A stretch of 64,000 bases of DNA from Segatella copri. Its GTDB lineage: Bacteria > Bacteroidota > Bacteroidia > Bacteroidales > Bacteroidaceae. Below are positions 8,890-17,468 of this stretch, one piece after another (position 1 is the stretch's first letter; every line of letters begins with the position of its first letter). The translations under genes and the position numbers were made by a program. The notes beneath the pieces are model-generated. The model searched no databases, was not told the origin of the DNA, and saw only the letters and a program-made list of their open reading frames with translations. The stretch lies in contig NZ_CP156891.1 in the NCBI RefSeq assembly GCF_019249795.2, forward strand, positions 248,001-312,000, read 5' to 3'.

Positions 8890-10140
8890 CTACGCCAAAC
8901 ACTTGTCGAGCTCAGCAATGATAGCATCTTTCTGTTCCTTGATATGCTGACCGATGAATACGATTTTTATCATGCGGTCGCCCAATTCCTGATCCCATTC
9001 CTTCTGCAGCTGTGGGTTATTCAACAAGACCTGGGCGAGTTCGCTTTTCGGCATGGTAGCCAACCATTGGCCAGCCTGCTTTACAGTCTTCTGCTTGCCT
9101 GCCTGTTCGAACACGTAGCACATGTCGCGCTCATCATCGAAATAGCAGATTCCCTTGGCGCGAACCACGTCTCTAGGCCATTTTCTTGCGACGAAATCAT
9201 CGAAGAGACCCAGGTCGAAAGGCTTGCGACGATAGTAAACGAAGGTGCCGATTCCGTATTCCTCAACTTCTCCGCCTTCATGATCATGATCATGGTCGTG
9301 ATGATGGTGATGATGATGATGTTCATGCTCGTCATGCTCGTGGTCATGGTGGTGATGATGTTCATGTGCTTCTTCTACATCATCTTCTTCATGCTCTTCG
9401 TTTCTTTCTGATTCAATCTCCTGAATCCAACCGGCTGAAGTGGCTACGGTTTCCCAATCAAACTTCTTGGTATTGACGATCAGATTCAAGTCAACGTCAC
9501 CATAGTTGCATTCAAAGATTTCTGCCTTAGGCTGGATGGCACGGATAATCTGCTTAAGGTGCTCCAGTTCCTTAGGTTCAACCTCTGCAGCCTTGTTCAG
9601 AAGAATGATGTTACAGAACTCAATCTGCTGGATGACGAGCGAAGCTAGATCTTCCTCATCCATATTCTTCTTCATCAGGTCGCTGCCGTTGGAGAATTCA
9701 TCCTTCATGCGCAAAGCATCTACTACGGTAACGATGCTGTCAAGGCGCAGAATGCCATTCTCGATGTACTGAGGACCGAGGGATGGGATAGAGCAGATGG
9801 TCTGTGCAATAGGAGCAGGCTCGCAGATTCCGGAAGCCTCGATGACAATGTAATCGAAACGCTTCATGTCTACGATTTCCTTGAGCTGTTCTACCAGGTC
9901 CATCTTCAATGTGCAGCAGATGCAACCATTCTGGAGAGAAACAAGCGAATCGTCTTTCTGACCTACTACGCCACCTTTTTCTATCAGGGCTGCATCAATA
10001 TTGACTTCACCAATATCGTTGACGATGACGGCAAATTTAATACCTTTTTCGTTAGCTAAAATCTTGTTGAGAAGGGTTGTCTTTCCACTACCCAGGTAGC
10101 CTGTCAAAAGCAATACAGGCACTTCCTTCTTTGCGTTCAT
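8890..10140 (-). CDS. CobW/COG0523-family GTPase, His-rich metallochaperone-like
   Basis: 416 residues from the ATG at 10140 (MNAKKEVPVLLLTGYLGSGK). The open frame continues upstream to 10272, but that part looks unlike the family. Features: Walker A GYLGSGKTT at about residue 13, the metal-binding CxCC motif (GCICCTL) near 72, GTPase NKAAE base-recognition motif (NKxD type) near 185, a linker at about 255-300 with very many His residues mixed with Asp and Glu, and a C-terminal CobW domain. The family delivers Zn, Co or other metals to client proteins with GTP hydrolysis. The His-rich linker suggests a zinc or nickel load; no Zur-like operator is recognised upstream. It stands alone with a strong terminator. 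Confidence 0.9.
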   Translation of the reverse strand: MNAKKEVPVLLLTGYLGSGKTTLLNKILANEKGIKFAVIVNDIGEVNIDAALIEKGGVVGQKDDSLVSLQNGCICCTLKMDLVEQLKEIVDMKRFDYIVIEASGICEPAPIAQTICSIPSLGPQYIENGILRLDSIVTVVDALRMKDEFSNGSDLMKKNMDEEDLASLVIQQIEFCNIILLNKAAEVEPKELEHLKQIIRAIQPKAEIFECNYGDVDLNLIVNTKKFDWETVATSAGWIQEIESERNEEHEEDDVEEAHEHHHHHDHEHDEHEHHHHHHHHDHDHDHEGGEVEEYGIGTFVYYRRKPFDLGLFDDFVARKWPRDVVRAKGICYFDDERDMCYVFEQAGKQKTVKQAGQWLATMPKSELAQVLLNNPQLQKEWDQELGDRMIKIVFIGQHIKEQKDAIIAELDKCLA

Positions 10141-10349
10141 ATTAAAATATTTTAATGTTATACTTCTTAGACCCAGTCTGCTGATAATGCTGCTTTCTCG
10201 GGCAGCTGTCATCTGGCAGCCTGACGGTTTTGCGAAACTGCAAAGATTGTGCCACACCTTATTTTTTGCCATCTTTTTTCCCTACACCCCTTTTTTGTCA
10301 GTTATCTTGTGTTATTTTTAGGTTATATTTCATGTTTTTCTCATTTTTC

Positions 10350-10381
10350 TTTGGTGGTTTCAACTAGAAATAGTATATTTG
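10350..10381 (+). promoter_or_regulatory. Bacteroidota-type promoter for the M48 protease operon
   Basis: TTTG at 10350-10353, a 20-bp spacer, and TATATTTG at 10374-10381, a full consensus match. Transcription would start near 10388, giving a leader of about 58 nt. Confidence 0.8.
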
Positions 10382-10445
10382 CAGAGAAAATTTGTTTCAA
10401 ACAGCACATAAACTTAATGAATAAACATAATATACATAAGTTAAG

Positions 10446-11342
10446 ATGAAAAAGTTTAAGGTTTTAGTTCTGACGGTTGTGGCAGTCCTTGCGCTGTCAT
10501 CTTGCGGCACTACTCAGACGGTGCCTCTGACCGGTCGCACTCATCGCATCTCTGTATCCGATGAGCAGGTTCTCAGTCTGTCTAATCAGGAATACACAAA
10601 GTACATGGCTTCTGCCAAGAAGTCGACCAATGCAGCCAATACGGCGATGGTTCAGCGAGTAGGAAAAAGACTTGCCAATGCTGTTGAACTCTATTTGAAG
10701 CAGAACGGATTTGAAGCTGATGTGAAGAATTATTCATGGGAATTCAACCTGGTACAAGATAAGTCAGCCAATGCATTCTGTATGCCTGGCGGTAAAATCG
10801 TGGTTTATGAAGGACTTTTGCCTTACACTCAGAATGAAACCGGTTTGGCAATCGTTTTGGGTCACGAAATAGCTCATGCTGTGGCTAAACATAGTGCTGA
10901 GCAGCTCACCAAACAGCAGAATCAGCAAACCGGTACAAGCATCCTGGGAACTGTGTTGAACCAGACAGTTGGTAATGGTGTAGGTAATGTGGCAAGTGCA
11001 GTTGCCGGACGGTATTTCTCATTCCGCAATCTGAAGTATTCCCGTGATAATGAAACCGAGGCAGATTACATGGGACTTATCTTCGCTGCCATGGCTGGTT
11101 ACGATCCTCAGCAGGCCATTCCTTTCTGGCAGCGAATGTCGCAGGGCTCTAACAGCAATCAGAGTGATATTTTCAGTGATCACCCTTCAGACACCAAGCG
11201 TATTGCTGACTTGCAGAAGGAAATGCCTACTGCGCTGAAGTATTATAAACCTCAGACAACTTATAAGGTAGGTTCTACGAGCAAGACTTCTACAACCAAG
11301 AAGACCAGTAGCAAAAAGAAGACTATAACCCGCAGAAAATAA
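10446..11342 (+). CDS. M48-family metalloprotease, lipoprotein
   Basis: 298 residues. A lipoprotein signal ends at LSSC (Cys about 20). The zinc motif HEIAH lies near residue 140 within VLGHEIAHAVAKH, and the third ligand is the first E of ETEADYMG near 205. This is the layout of the LoiP/YcaL-type periplasmic M48 peptidases that degrade misfolded outer-membrane proteins. The C-terminal 30 residues are rich in Lys, Ser and Thr and are probably disordered. It is first in a same-strand run with NfeD, a paraslipin and an epimerase-like gene, separated by gaps of 51, 48 and 99 bp, consistent with one envelope-related operon. Confidence 0.92.
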   Translation: MKKFKVLVLTVVAVLALSSCGTTQTVPLTGRTHRISVSDEQVLSLSNQEYTKYMASAKKSTNAANTAMVQRVGKRLANAVELYLKQNGFEADVKNYSWEFNLVQDKSANAFCMPGGKIVVYEGLLPYTQNETGLAIVLGHEIAHAVAKHSAEQLTKQQNQQTGTSILGTVLNQTVGNGVGNVASAVAGRYFSFRNLKYSRDNETEADYMGLIFAAMAGYDPQQAIPFWQRMSQGSNSNQSDIFSDHPSDTKRIADLQKEMPTALKYYKPQTTYKVGSTSKTSTTKKTSSKKKTITRRK

Positions 11343-11393
11343 GGAATTTTCCAAATCTCTCGAATCTGAAGAATCAAATTAAAATAGTTAAGT

Positions 11394-11843
11394 ATGGAGT
11401 ATTTATCTCATAACCTTTGGCTGGTATGGACGTCGGTGATGTTCATCTGCCTCATCTTAGAGTTGTCTTCCGGCGATTTCTATGTTACTTGTTTTGCCAT
11501 TGGTGCGCTCATCAGCATTCCTGTGGCATTAGTAGGAGCACCTTTCTGGGTGCAGGTAGTGGTTTGGGCTATCTGCTCTATGCTTAGCATCTGGTTGGTT
11601 CGTCCGCATCTGCTGAAATCGCTACACAAGGGTGGGGAAGACCGCCGCAGTAACGCCGATGCGCTGGCAGGACAGATAGGGGAAGTGACAGAGATGATTC
11701 CTGCCGGAGGATTCGGCAGGGTAAAGCTGGATGGAGATGATTGGAAAGCGGAAGCTCCACATCTTGCCGAACCGCTTGCTGTAGGCGATATGGTTCGAAT
11801 CTTAGGTCACGAATCTATCATCCTCAAGGTAGAAAAAGTTTAG
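11394..11843 (+). CDS. NfeD family membrane protein, short form
   Basis: 149 residues with three hydrophobic segments in the first 75 residues and a C-terminal soluble domain (about 85-149) with the OB-fold pattern of NfeD (GQIGEVTEMIPAGGFGRVKL, then DMVRILGH). It lacks the N-terminal ClpP-like protease domain of long NfeD proteins. The short form normally travels with an SPFH-domain protein, and here the next gene is one, 48 bp downstream. The pair is thought to organise membrane microdomains; the exact function is unsettled. Confidence 0.88.
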   Translation: MEYLSHNLWLVWTSVMFICLILELSSGDFYVTCFAIGALISIPVALVGAPFWVQVVVWAICSMLSIWLVRPHLLKSLHKGGEDRRSNADALAGQIGEVTEMIPAGGFGRVKLDGDDWKAEAPHLAEPLAVGDMVRILGHESIILKVEKV

Positions 11844-11891
11844 GTAGGAAAAGTTTAGAGTCAACATTATTCACTTAATCGTATAAACATC

Positions 11892-12842
11892 ATGAACATA
11901 GGAATTTATGTGCTGGTGGCTCTAGTAGCACTTGCACTCGTAGTGGTTAAGAAAACCATCGTTATCATCCCTCAGAGTGAGACGAAAATCATAGAGCGTC
12001 TCGGACGATATTTTGCTACGCTCAAGCCGGGTATTAATGTCATCATTCCTTTCATTGACCATGCCAAGGATATTGTGTCTATGAGAAACGGAAGATACGT
12101 TTATACAAACAGCATCGACCTTCGTGAACAGGTCTACGATTTCGACCGTCAGAACGTAATCACTAAGGATAATATCCAGATGCAGATAAATGCGTTGCTC
12201 TATTTCCAGATTGTGGACCCATTCAAGAGTGTGTATGAAATCAACAATCTGCCAAACGCCATAGAGAAACTGACTCAAACTACCTTGCGTAATATAATAG
12301 GTGAGATGGAACTTGACCAGACTCTTACCTCCCGCGATACGATTAACACCAAACTCCGTGCAGTTTTGGATGATGCAACCAATAAGTGGGGAATCAAGGT
12401 AAACCGAGTAGAGTTGCAGGATATTACACCTCCAGAGAGTGTGCTCCAGGCCATGGAAAAGCAGATGCAGGCTGAACGAAACAAGCGTGCTACCATCCTG
12501 ACTTCAGAAGGTGAGAAGGAAAAGCAGCGCCTGCTCTCAGAAGGTGAGAAGGCTGCCATCGTGAACAAGGCTGAGGCTGCCAAACAGCAGGCTATCCTGA
12601 ATGCAGAAGGTGAGGCCACTGCCCGCATCCGTAAGGCTGAGGCCGAGGCTATTGCCATTCAGAAGATTACGGAAGCTGTAGGACAGAGTACGAATCCAGC
12701 CAACTATCTCCTGGCCCAGAAATACATCAGTATGATGCAGGAAGTAGCACAGGGTAAGGATAATAAGGTGGTTTATCTGCCATACGAGGCAACCAATCTC
12801 TTGGGTTCTATAGGAGGAATCAAAGACCTTTTCAAGGGATAA
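11892..12842 (+). CDS. SPFH/Band 7 domain protein, paraslipin (QmcA-like)
   Basis: 316 residues: one N-terminal membrane segment (about 3-20), an SPFH domain (about 22-190, with VPQSETKIIERLGR-type opening, here IIPQSETKIIERLGRY), and a long Ala/Glu/Lys-rich coiled coil (about 190-270) with repeated AEGE/SEGEK units. This matches the paraslipin branch of stomatin-like proteins, which oligomerise at the membrane and often pair with NfeD, as here. In other bacteria QmcA-like proteins interact with the FtsH/HflKC quality-control system, which fits a neighbouring M48 protease; the functional link here is inferred. Confidence 0.92.
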   Translation: MNIGIYVLVALVALALVVVKKTIVIIPQSETKIIERLGRYFATLKPGINVIIPFIDHAKDIVSMRNGRYVYTNSIDLREQVYDFDRQNVITKDNIQMQINALLYFQIVDPFKSVYEINNLPNAIEKLTQTTLRNIIGEMELDQTLTSRDTINTKLRAVLDDATNKWGIKVNRVELQDITPPESVLQAMEKQMQAERNKRATILTSEGEKEKQRLLSEGEKAAIVNKAEAAKQQAILNAEGEATARIRKAEAEAIAIQKITEAVGQSTNPANYLLAQKYISMMQEVAQGKDNKVVYLPYEATNLLGSIGGIKDLFKG

Positions 12843-12941
12843 AGACCTCTGAGTCGATGGATAATGCCCTTTGACTCAAGAAATAAAGCACTCAGACATC
12901 AGTAAACTGTAACTTCAGTAAATATATAAAACAGGATAAAA

Positions 12942-14051
12942 ATGAAGAAAATCTGTATCGTTGCAGGTGCAAGACCTAACTTTATCAAGGTTGCGCCCGT
13001 AATTAGAGCAATTCGTAATGCTCAGGAAGCTGGTAACGAAATCAGCTATCAGTTGGTTTACACAGGAAAAGAGGATGACCCGACACTGGAATCTTCTCTT
13101 TTCGATGACTTAGGCATTCAGAAACCGGATGCTTATCTCGGTGTAGACTGTCCAAACATGAACGAACTTACCGGACAGGTGATGGGTCAGTTTGAGTGCT
13201 ATCTGCAGCAGAATGCTACAGATGTTGTCATTGTGGTTGATGATCTGGCTTCAACCATGGCTGTGGCTATTGTTACCAAGAAGCAGGGTGTGCAGCTTGC
13301 TCATATTGCAGCCGGAACCCGCAGTTTTGACATTACCATGCCAAAGGAAATCAACCGTCTGGTGATTGATGGCTTGTCAGATATTCTCTTTACCGCTGGC
13401 ATTTCAAACAACAGCATCGCCAACAAGGAAGGTGCAGAATTGTCTAAGGTTTACATGGTAGGAAATGTGCTTATCGACAACATCCGCTTCCTTCAGTCTA
13501 AAATGCAGCGGCCTGAAGTCATGGACGAGTTTCATCTGAAAGAAGGCGAATATATGGTTCTGACCTTGAACCGCAAGGCTATCGTCAATAACATTGATGA
13601 GATGAAATCGCTCATTTCTGTCATAGATGAAGAGGCGCGCCAGGCTGGAGTGAAGGTGATTGCTCCGCTTCGAGGTAAAGCCTTGGGCTTCGTGCTCGCA
13701 TTCAAGGCTTATCAGGAAGAGAGTAATCATCAGAGTGGAATCCAGGTGGTTCAGCCGCTCGATTATCTGTCGTTTGCTTATCTTACAGCTCACGCCAAAG
13801 GTGTGATTACCGATTCGGGTAATGTGGCTGAAGAAGCTACCTTCAATGGGGTTCCTTGCATTACGCTCAACAGCTATACTGAGCATATTGAAACTGTAAA
13901 GGTGGGTACAAACGAACTGGTTGCTGAAGATCCGGAGTTACTGAAGCAAACTATGCAGAAACTTCTGAAGGGTGAATGGAAGAAAGCGGGCATTCCTGAC
14001 AGATGGGATGGCCGCTCAGCAGAAAGAATAGTCCAGATTCTCGCTGAATAG
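12942..14051 (+). CDS. UDP-N-acetylglucosamine 2-epimerase family protein with altered catalytic residues
   Basis: 369 residues with the overall layout of WecB-type epimerases: GARPNFIKVAPVIRA at the N-terminus, then the two Rossmann-like halves and the late SGNVAEEATFNGVPCITL segment (SGGIQEEA in standard enzymes). Key sites differ: the GDT loop reads VVDDLAST, HVEAGLR reads HIAAGTR so the catalytic Glu is Ala, and the VTxHRREN segment reads VLTLNRKAI so the His is Asn. The PEExNR motif is MPKEINR. By homology the fold binds UDP-HexNAc, but normal epimerase chemistry seems doubtful. It follows the paraslipin by 99 bp and ends at a strong terminator, so it may be last in that operon; no other sugar-nucleotide genes are near. 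Confidence 0.8.
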   Translation: MKKICIVAGARPNFIKVAPVIRAIRNAQEAGNEISYQLVYTGKEDDPTLESSLFDDLGIQKPDAYLGVDCPNMNELTGQVMGQFECYLQQNATDVVIVVDDLASTMAVAIVTKKQGVQLAHIAAGTRSFDITMPKEINRLVIDGLSDILFTAGISNNSIANKEGAELSKVYMVGNVLIDNIRFLQSKMQRPEVMDEFHLKEGEYMVLTLNRKAIVNNIDEMKSLISVIDEEARQAGVKVIAPLRGKALGFVLAFKAYQEESNHQSGIQVVQPLDYLSFAYLTAHAKGVITDSGNVAEEATFNGVPCITLNSYTEHIETVKVGTNELVAEDPELLKQTMQKLLKGEWKKAGIPDRWDGRSAERIVQILAE

Positions 14052-14125
14052 AATCTAAACTCATAGCGTATAATCTCATGGAGAGAGATGATGCTATGTA
14101 AACTGATTCTTTTCAGAATAAACTT

Positions 14126-14167
14126 AGAGGTTCACTTCAATATGATTATATTGAAAAGTGAACCTCT
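14126..14167 (+). terminator. Terminator after the epimerase-like gene
   Basis: Long hairpin: 12-base arms at 14126-14137 and 14156-14167 (AGAGGTTCACTT and complement) extended inward by TCAATAT/ATATTGA, followed by a T-rich run. It also faces the convergent gene at 14192. Confidence 0.85.
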
Positions 14168-14191
14168 TTCTTTTTATGCTTTATCTTTTTC

Positions 14192-15100
14192 TTAATCCTT
14201 TTCAGGCGCCTTTGGCACAGGATAGTCGTATTGCTTGAAATAGGCTGGCGTCTTATTATCATACCATACTCCTTCTACGTTTAAGCCGATAGAGAAAGTC
14301 TTTTTGGAATTAGTGTATCTTACACCGGCTCCTAAAACGTTGGCGCCAGGTACTCCCATTCCGTAGCCACCCGGCATGATTCCTCTTCCCATACCCCAAG
14401 GATACATTCCGTAGCCCCAAGGCGAATAGCCGTAGGGACCATAGCCATAACCGCCATAACGGCCGTAAAGAGAATTGTAATTGTTGGCTACACTAAGCTG
14501 ACCGTAAACGTAAGCCTCCCAATGCTCATTAAACTGGTAGCCCAGAATGCCGTAGACTCCACCGTCATGATAACTGTCTCCACCATAGTTTACGTTGTTG
14601 ATATAAGTGCCCAGAGCCAACCAAAGTTTGTTGTCTTTGGTGAGTGGCGTCAGGTAGGTTGCATCGATGGTCTGGGTGAAACCGCCTCTGTGAGGCACAT
14701 TCTTGCCGAATGTAGCAAAGGCAGAAAGATCTACCGAGAGATTCAATCCCTTGTGCAGCCCCCAGCCATAGCCCAACGGATAACTCAAGCTGTTGGTAAG
14801 GTTGGAGATGGGATTATTATAATAGGTGCTGTCTAGCGAAGCATCACCCAGTAATCCGTTTTTGCCGAGAGTTTCTTTCTTATCTGATAGTCGGGCAGGA
14901 GTCATATATGCATTCTTCACCGGTTTTCCCTGATAAATCATAGGTTTTCCTGCCTGGTAAACCGTATCGCCAGGCAGCAACCATTCTTCACGCGGACTGT
15001 CCGGACTGTGCAATGGTCCGAAGCTTACCTGTTGCTGTGCACTTGCTTCTGTAGTGAGGAATGTGCAAAAAGCGATGATAATATATATTTTTTTCTTCAT
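14192..15100 (-). CDS. Exported Gly/Tyr-rich outer-membrane-like protein, function unknown
   Basis: 302 residues from the ATG at 15100, with a signal peptide ending near ASAQQQ. The longer frame to 15172 is rejected because a TATCTTTG box (minus strand, 15129-15136) lies inside it. The mature part has alternating beta-like segments (LWLALGTYINNVNYGG, YGILGYQFNEHWEAYVYGQ) and a Gly/Tyr/Pro-rich tract around residues 215-250 with GYGPYG-type units. It resembles small Bacteroidales outer-membrane barrels annotated as hypothetical. Function cannot be assigned. Confidence 0.75.
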   Translation of the reverse strand: MKKKIYIIIAFCTFLTTEASAQQQVSFGPLHSPDSPREEWLLPGDTVYQAGKPMIYQGKPVKNAYMTPARLSDKKETLGKNGLLGDASLDSTYYNNPISNLTNSLSYPLGYGWGLHKGLNLSVDLSAFATFGKNVPHRGGFTQTIDATYLTPLTKDNKLWLALGTYINNVNYGGDSYHDGGVYGILGYQFNEHWEAYVYGQLSVANNYNSLYGRYGGYGYGPYGYSPWGYGMYPWGMGRGIMPGGYGMGVPGANVLGAGVRYTNSKKTFSIGLNVEGVWYDNKTPAYFKQYDYPVPKAPEKD

Positions 15101-15201
15101 AATTGATTGCATTTTCTGTCTTCTGCTGCAAAGATATGAAGAATGTATGAAACAAAGGAACTTTTCCCGCATAAAAAATCAATTTTTTAGAATAAAATCA
15201 T

Positions 15202-15209
15202 TATCTTTG
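15202..15209 (+). promoter_or_regulatory. -7 promoter box for the cyclophilin gene
   Basis: TATCTTTG, 40 bases before the ATG at 15249. The divergent gene at 15100 has its own box at 15129-15136 on the other strand. Confidence 0.6.
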
Positions 15210-15248
15210 CATCCGATAACATAAATAGATGTAAAATTATACAAAAAT

Positions 15249-16025
15249 ATGAAGAAGATCATCAGATTATTGACACTCGCTCTTCTTACGGTGCCTGTTA
15301 CGACATTCGCTCAGAGTGAAGGCAATCAGAACACATCAGAACCAGCCGGAAAAGTTGTGGCGTCTAAGCCCGATTCTCTGCTCGACTGGGAAACACCGCA
15401 CGATCCAACTTGCCCTCAGGTGTTGCTGGAAACTACGATGGGTAACATTCTCGTGGCTCTCTACAACGATACTCCCAAGCATCGGGATAATTTCCTGAAA
15501 CTTGTCAATTCGGGCTATTATGACGGTTGCATCTTTCAGCGTGTCATCAAGAATTTCATGATTCAGGGTGGCGATTATTCATGCAGAAAGGTGAACATGA
15601 AAAAGCCGCAGAAGTTTGATGTAAACTATACGGTTCCGGCAGAAATCATCTATCCTAAATATTATCATAAGCGCGGACAGCTCTGTGCTGCTCGCGAAGG
15701 AGATGATGAAAATCCGGCCAAAGCTTCGGCGTCTACTGATTTCTACATCACCTGGGGCAGAAATTTTTCTCCCCGGCAGATGGAATATTATGTAGAAAAA
15801 CTGAAACGGGACGGCAAGTATTACGCCATTCCTTCAGAACAGTTGCAAAAGGGCTACATCAAGCATGGTGGTGTTCCTCACCTTGACAACGGCTACACTG
15901 TATTCGGAGAGGTGCTTGAAGGCATGGATGTGGTTGATAAGATTCAGAATGTGGCTACCGATAAGGCGAACAACGACAGACCTCTCACGGATGTCATCAT
16001 TCTGAAAGCCAAGCAGATGAAGTAA
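15249..16025 (+). CDS. Cyclophilin-type peptidyl-prolyl cis-trans isomerase, exported
   Basis: 258 residues with a signal peptide (cut near TTFAQ). The cyclophilin core starts at about 55: VLLETTMGNILVALYNDTPKHRDNFLKLV, then FQRVIKNFMIQGGD, the conserved catalytic Arg-containing motif (FxRVIxxFMIQGGD). The middle has an insert typical of Bacteroidota periplasmic cyclophilins (RQMEYYVEKLKRDG). It should assist folding of exported proteins by isomerising Xaa-Pro bonds. The next gene starts 86 bp downstream. Confidence 0.93.
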   Translation: MKKIIRLLTLALLTVPVTTFAQSEGNQNTSEPAGKVVASKPDSLLDWETPHDPTCPQVLLETTMGNILVALYNDTPKHRDNFLKLVNSGYYDGCIFQRVIKNFMIQGGDYSCRKVNMKKPQKFDVNYTVPAEIIYPKYYHKRGQLCAAREGDDENPAKASASTDFYITWGRNFSPRQMEYYVEKLKRDGKYYAIPSEQLQKGYIKHGGVPHLDNGYTVFGEVLEGMDVVDKIQNVATDKANNDRPLTDVIILKAKQMK

Positions 16026-16111
16026 CTTTCTGATGGTAAACTGAAGAAATAAGTAACTGAGCCCATTAAAAGAGAAAAAATCGATAAGTAAAAATATTAA
16101 ATACGAGAAAA

Positions 16112-17326
16112 ATGAAGTCATTAAAGGAATTATATAGAGTAGGTAAGGGGCCATCGAGCAGTCATACGATGGGGCCTCAGCGTGCAGCCAAACTTTTTCA
16201 GGAGCGTTGCCCTAACGCTTCTTATTATGAAGTAACCCTCTATGGAAGTCTGGCTGCTACAGGTAAGGGACACATGACTGATGTGGCAATAGAAGAAGTG
16301 CTCAGACCTCATAAAACTGTGAATATTATCTGGCAGCCACAGACTTTCCTTCCTTATCATCCCAACGGAATGAAATTTGTGGGCAAGGATCTGAACGGCG
16401 ATATTATCGATGAATGGACCGTTTACAGTATTGGTGGTGGAGCCATATCAGATGGTACTGCCGGCAACGAAGAGCTGGGCGCCAAGGATGTCTATGATCT
16501 GAACAAGCTCGCCGACATCAAGCAATGGTGCTATGATAACGGACGCTCATTCTGGGAGTATGTTGAGAAATGCGAATCGGAAGATATCTGGGATTATCTC
16601 GACATGGTTTGGCAAACGATGAAGCAGAGCATCAGAAATGGTTTGAACCATGAAGGTGTTTTGCCGGGTCCGCTGAAGCTACAGCGTAAGGCTGCCACCT
16701 ATTATATAAAGGCGAAGGGTTACCGTGCTTCCCTGCAGAGCCGCGGCTTGGTTTATGCTTATGCGCTGGCTGTGAGCGAAGAGAATGCTTCGGGTGGTAC
16801 CATCGTTACAGCTCCTACCTGTGGCGCCTGTGGTGTATTGCCAGCTGTACTCTACCACATGTTTACTTCTCATGATATGAGTGAACAGCGCATCTTGAGA
16901 GCCTTGGCTACAGCCGGATTGGTGGGCAACATCGTAAAGCAGAATGCTTCTATCAGTGGTGCTGATGTAGGTTGCCAGGGCGAGGTAGGTGTTGCCTGCG
17001 CCATGGCTTCGGCTGCAGCCTGCCAGCTTTTCGGAGGCAGTCCGGCTCAGGTAGAATATGCTGCCGAAATGGGATTGGAGCATCATCTCGGAATGACCTG
17101 CGACCCGGTTTGCGGACTGGTTCAGATTCCTTGCATCGAGCGAAATGCCTTTGCTGCCGCCCGAGCTTTGGATGCAGACCTCTACGCTTCCTTCTCAGAT
17201 GGCCATCATACCGTATCTTTCGACCGTGTAGTTGAAGTAATGCGACAGACGGGTCATGACCTACCTTCGCTTTACAAGGAAACAAGCGAAGGCGGTTTGG
17301 CAAAGGGATTTCCAAGAGACATTTAG
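16112..17326 (+). CDS. sdaA: L-serine ammonia-lyase (serine dehydratase), single chain, Fe-S type
   Basis: 404 residues combining beta and alpha domains in one chain. The beta domain starts with the family motif GKGPSSSHTMGP (about residues 8-19). The alpha domain includes GGTIVTAPTCGACGVLPAVLYH and later GMTCDPVCGLVQIPCIERNAF, which supply the Cys ligands of the labile 4Fe-4S cluster. Converts L-serine to pyruvate and ammonia, feeding pyruvate to enzymes such as the NifJ product at the start of this window. Confidence 0.95.
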   Translation: MKSLKELYRVGKGPSSSHTMGPQRAAKLFQERCPNASYYEVTLYGSLAATGKGHMTDVAIEEVLRPHKTVNIIWQPQTFLPYHPNGMKFVGKDLNGDIIDEWTVYSIGGGAISDGTAGNEELGAKDVYDLNKLADIKQWCYDNGRSFWEYVEKCESEDIWDYLDMVWQTMKQSIRNGLNHEGVLPGPLKLQRKAATYYIKAKGYRASLQSRGLVYAYALAVSEENASGGTIVTAPTCGACGVLPAVLYHMFTSHDMSEQRILRALATAGLVGNIVKQNASISGADVGCQGEVGVACAMASAAACQLFGGSPAQVEYAAEMGLEHHLGMTCDPVCGLVQIPCIERNAFAAARALDADLYASFSDGHHTVSFDRVVEVMRQTGHDLPSLYKETSEGGLAKGFPRDI

Positions 17327-17376
17327 TCATAAAATGCTTCGCTGAATCATAAAATGTTTTTCAGCTATTTTATTCT

Positions 17377-17431
17377 GTTTGGTAAGAGGGCTTTTATTTT
17401 GGCACGCTATTTGTAAGTCCCCTTGCCAAAC
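17377..17431 (+). promoter_or_regulatory. Sigma-54-like promoter inside an inverted repeat, upstream of htpG
   Basis: TGGCACG (17400-17406), CTAT, then TTGTA (17411-17415) matches the -24/-12 consensus TGGCACG-N4-TTGCA with one change and exact spacing. Transcription would start near 17426. The promoter is flanked by an inverted repeat: GTTTGGTAAGAGG at 17377-17389 and CCCCTTGCCAAAC at 17419-17431, 11 of 13 positions complementary. No TAnnTTTG box is visible between the serine dehydratase stop and htpG. Confidence 0.6.
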
Positions 17432-17468
17432 AATAATAAAGTAAATACGAATAAAAACATTTTATATT

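Noticed and set aside
8824..9411. 195-codon plus-strand frame with a Met/Val-rich end
   Set aside because: It is the complement of the His-rich CobW-type gene; the Met/Val run is the reverse of the His codons.
10141..10272. N-terminal extension of the CobW-type GTPase
   Set aside because: The extra 44 residues do not look like the family, which begins just before the P-loop, as at 10140.
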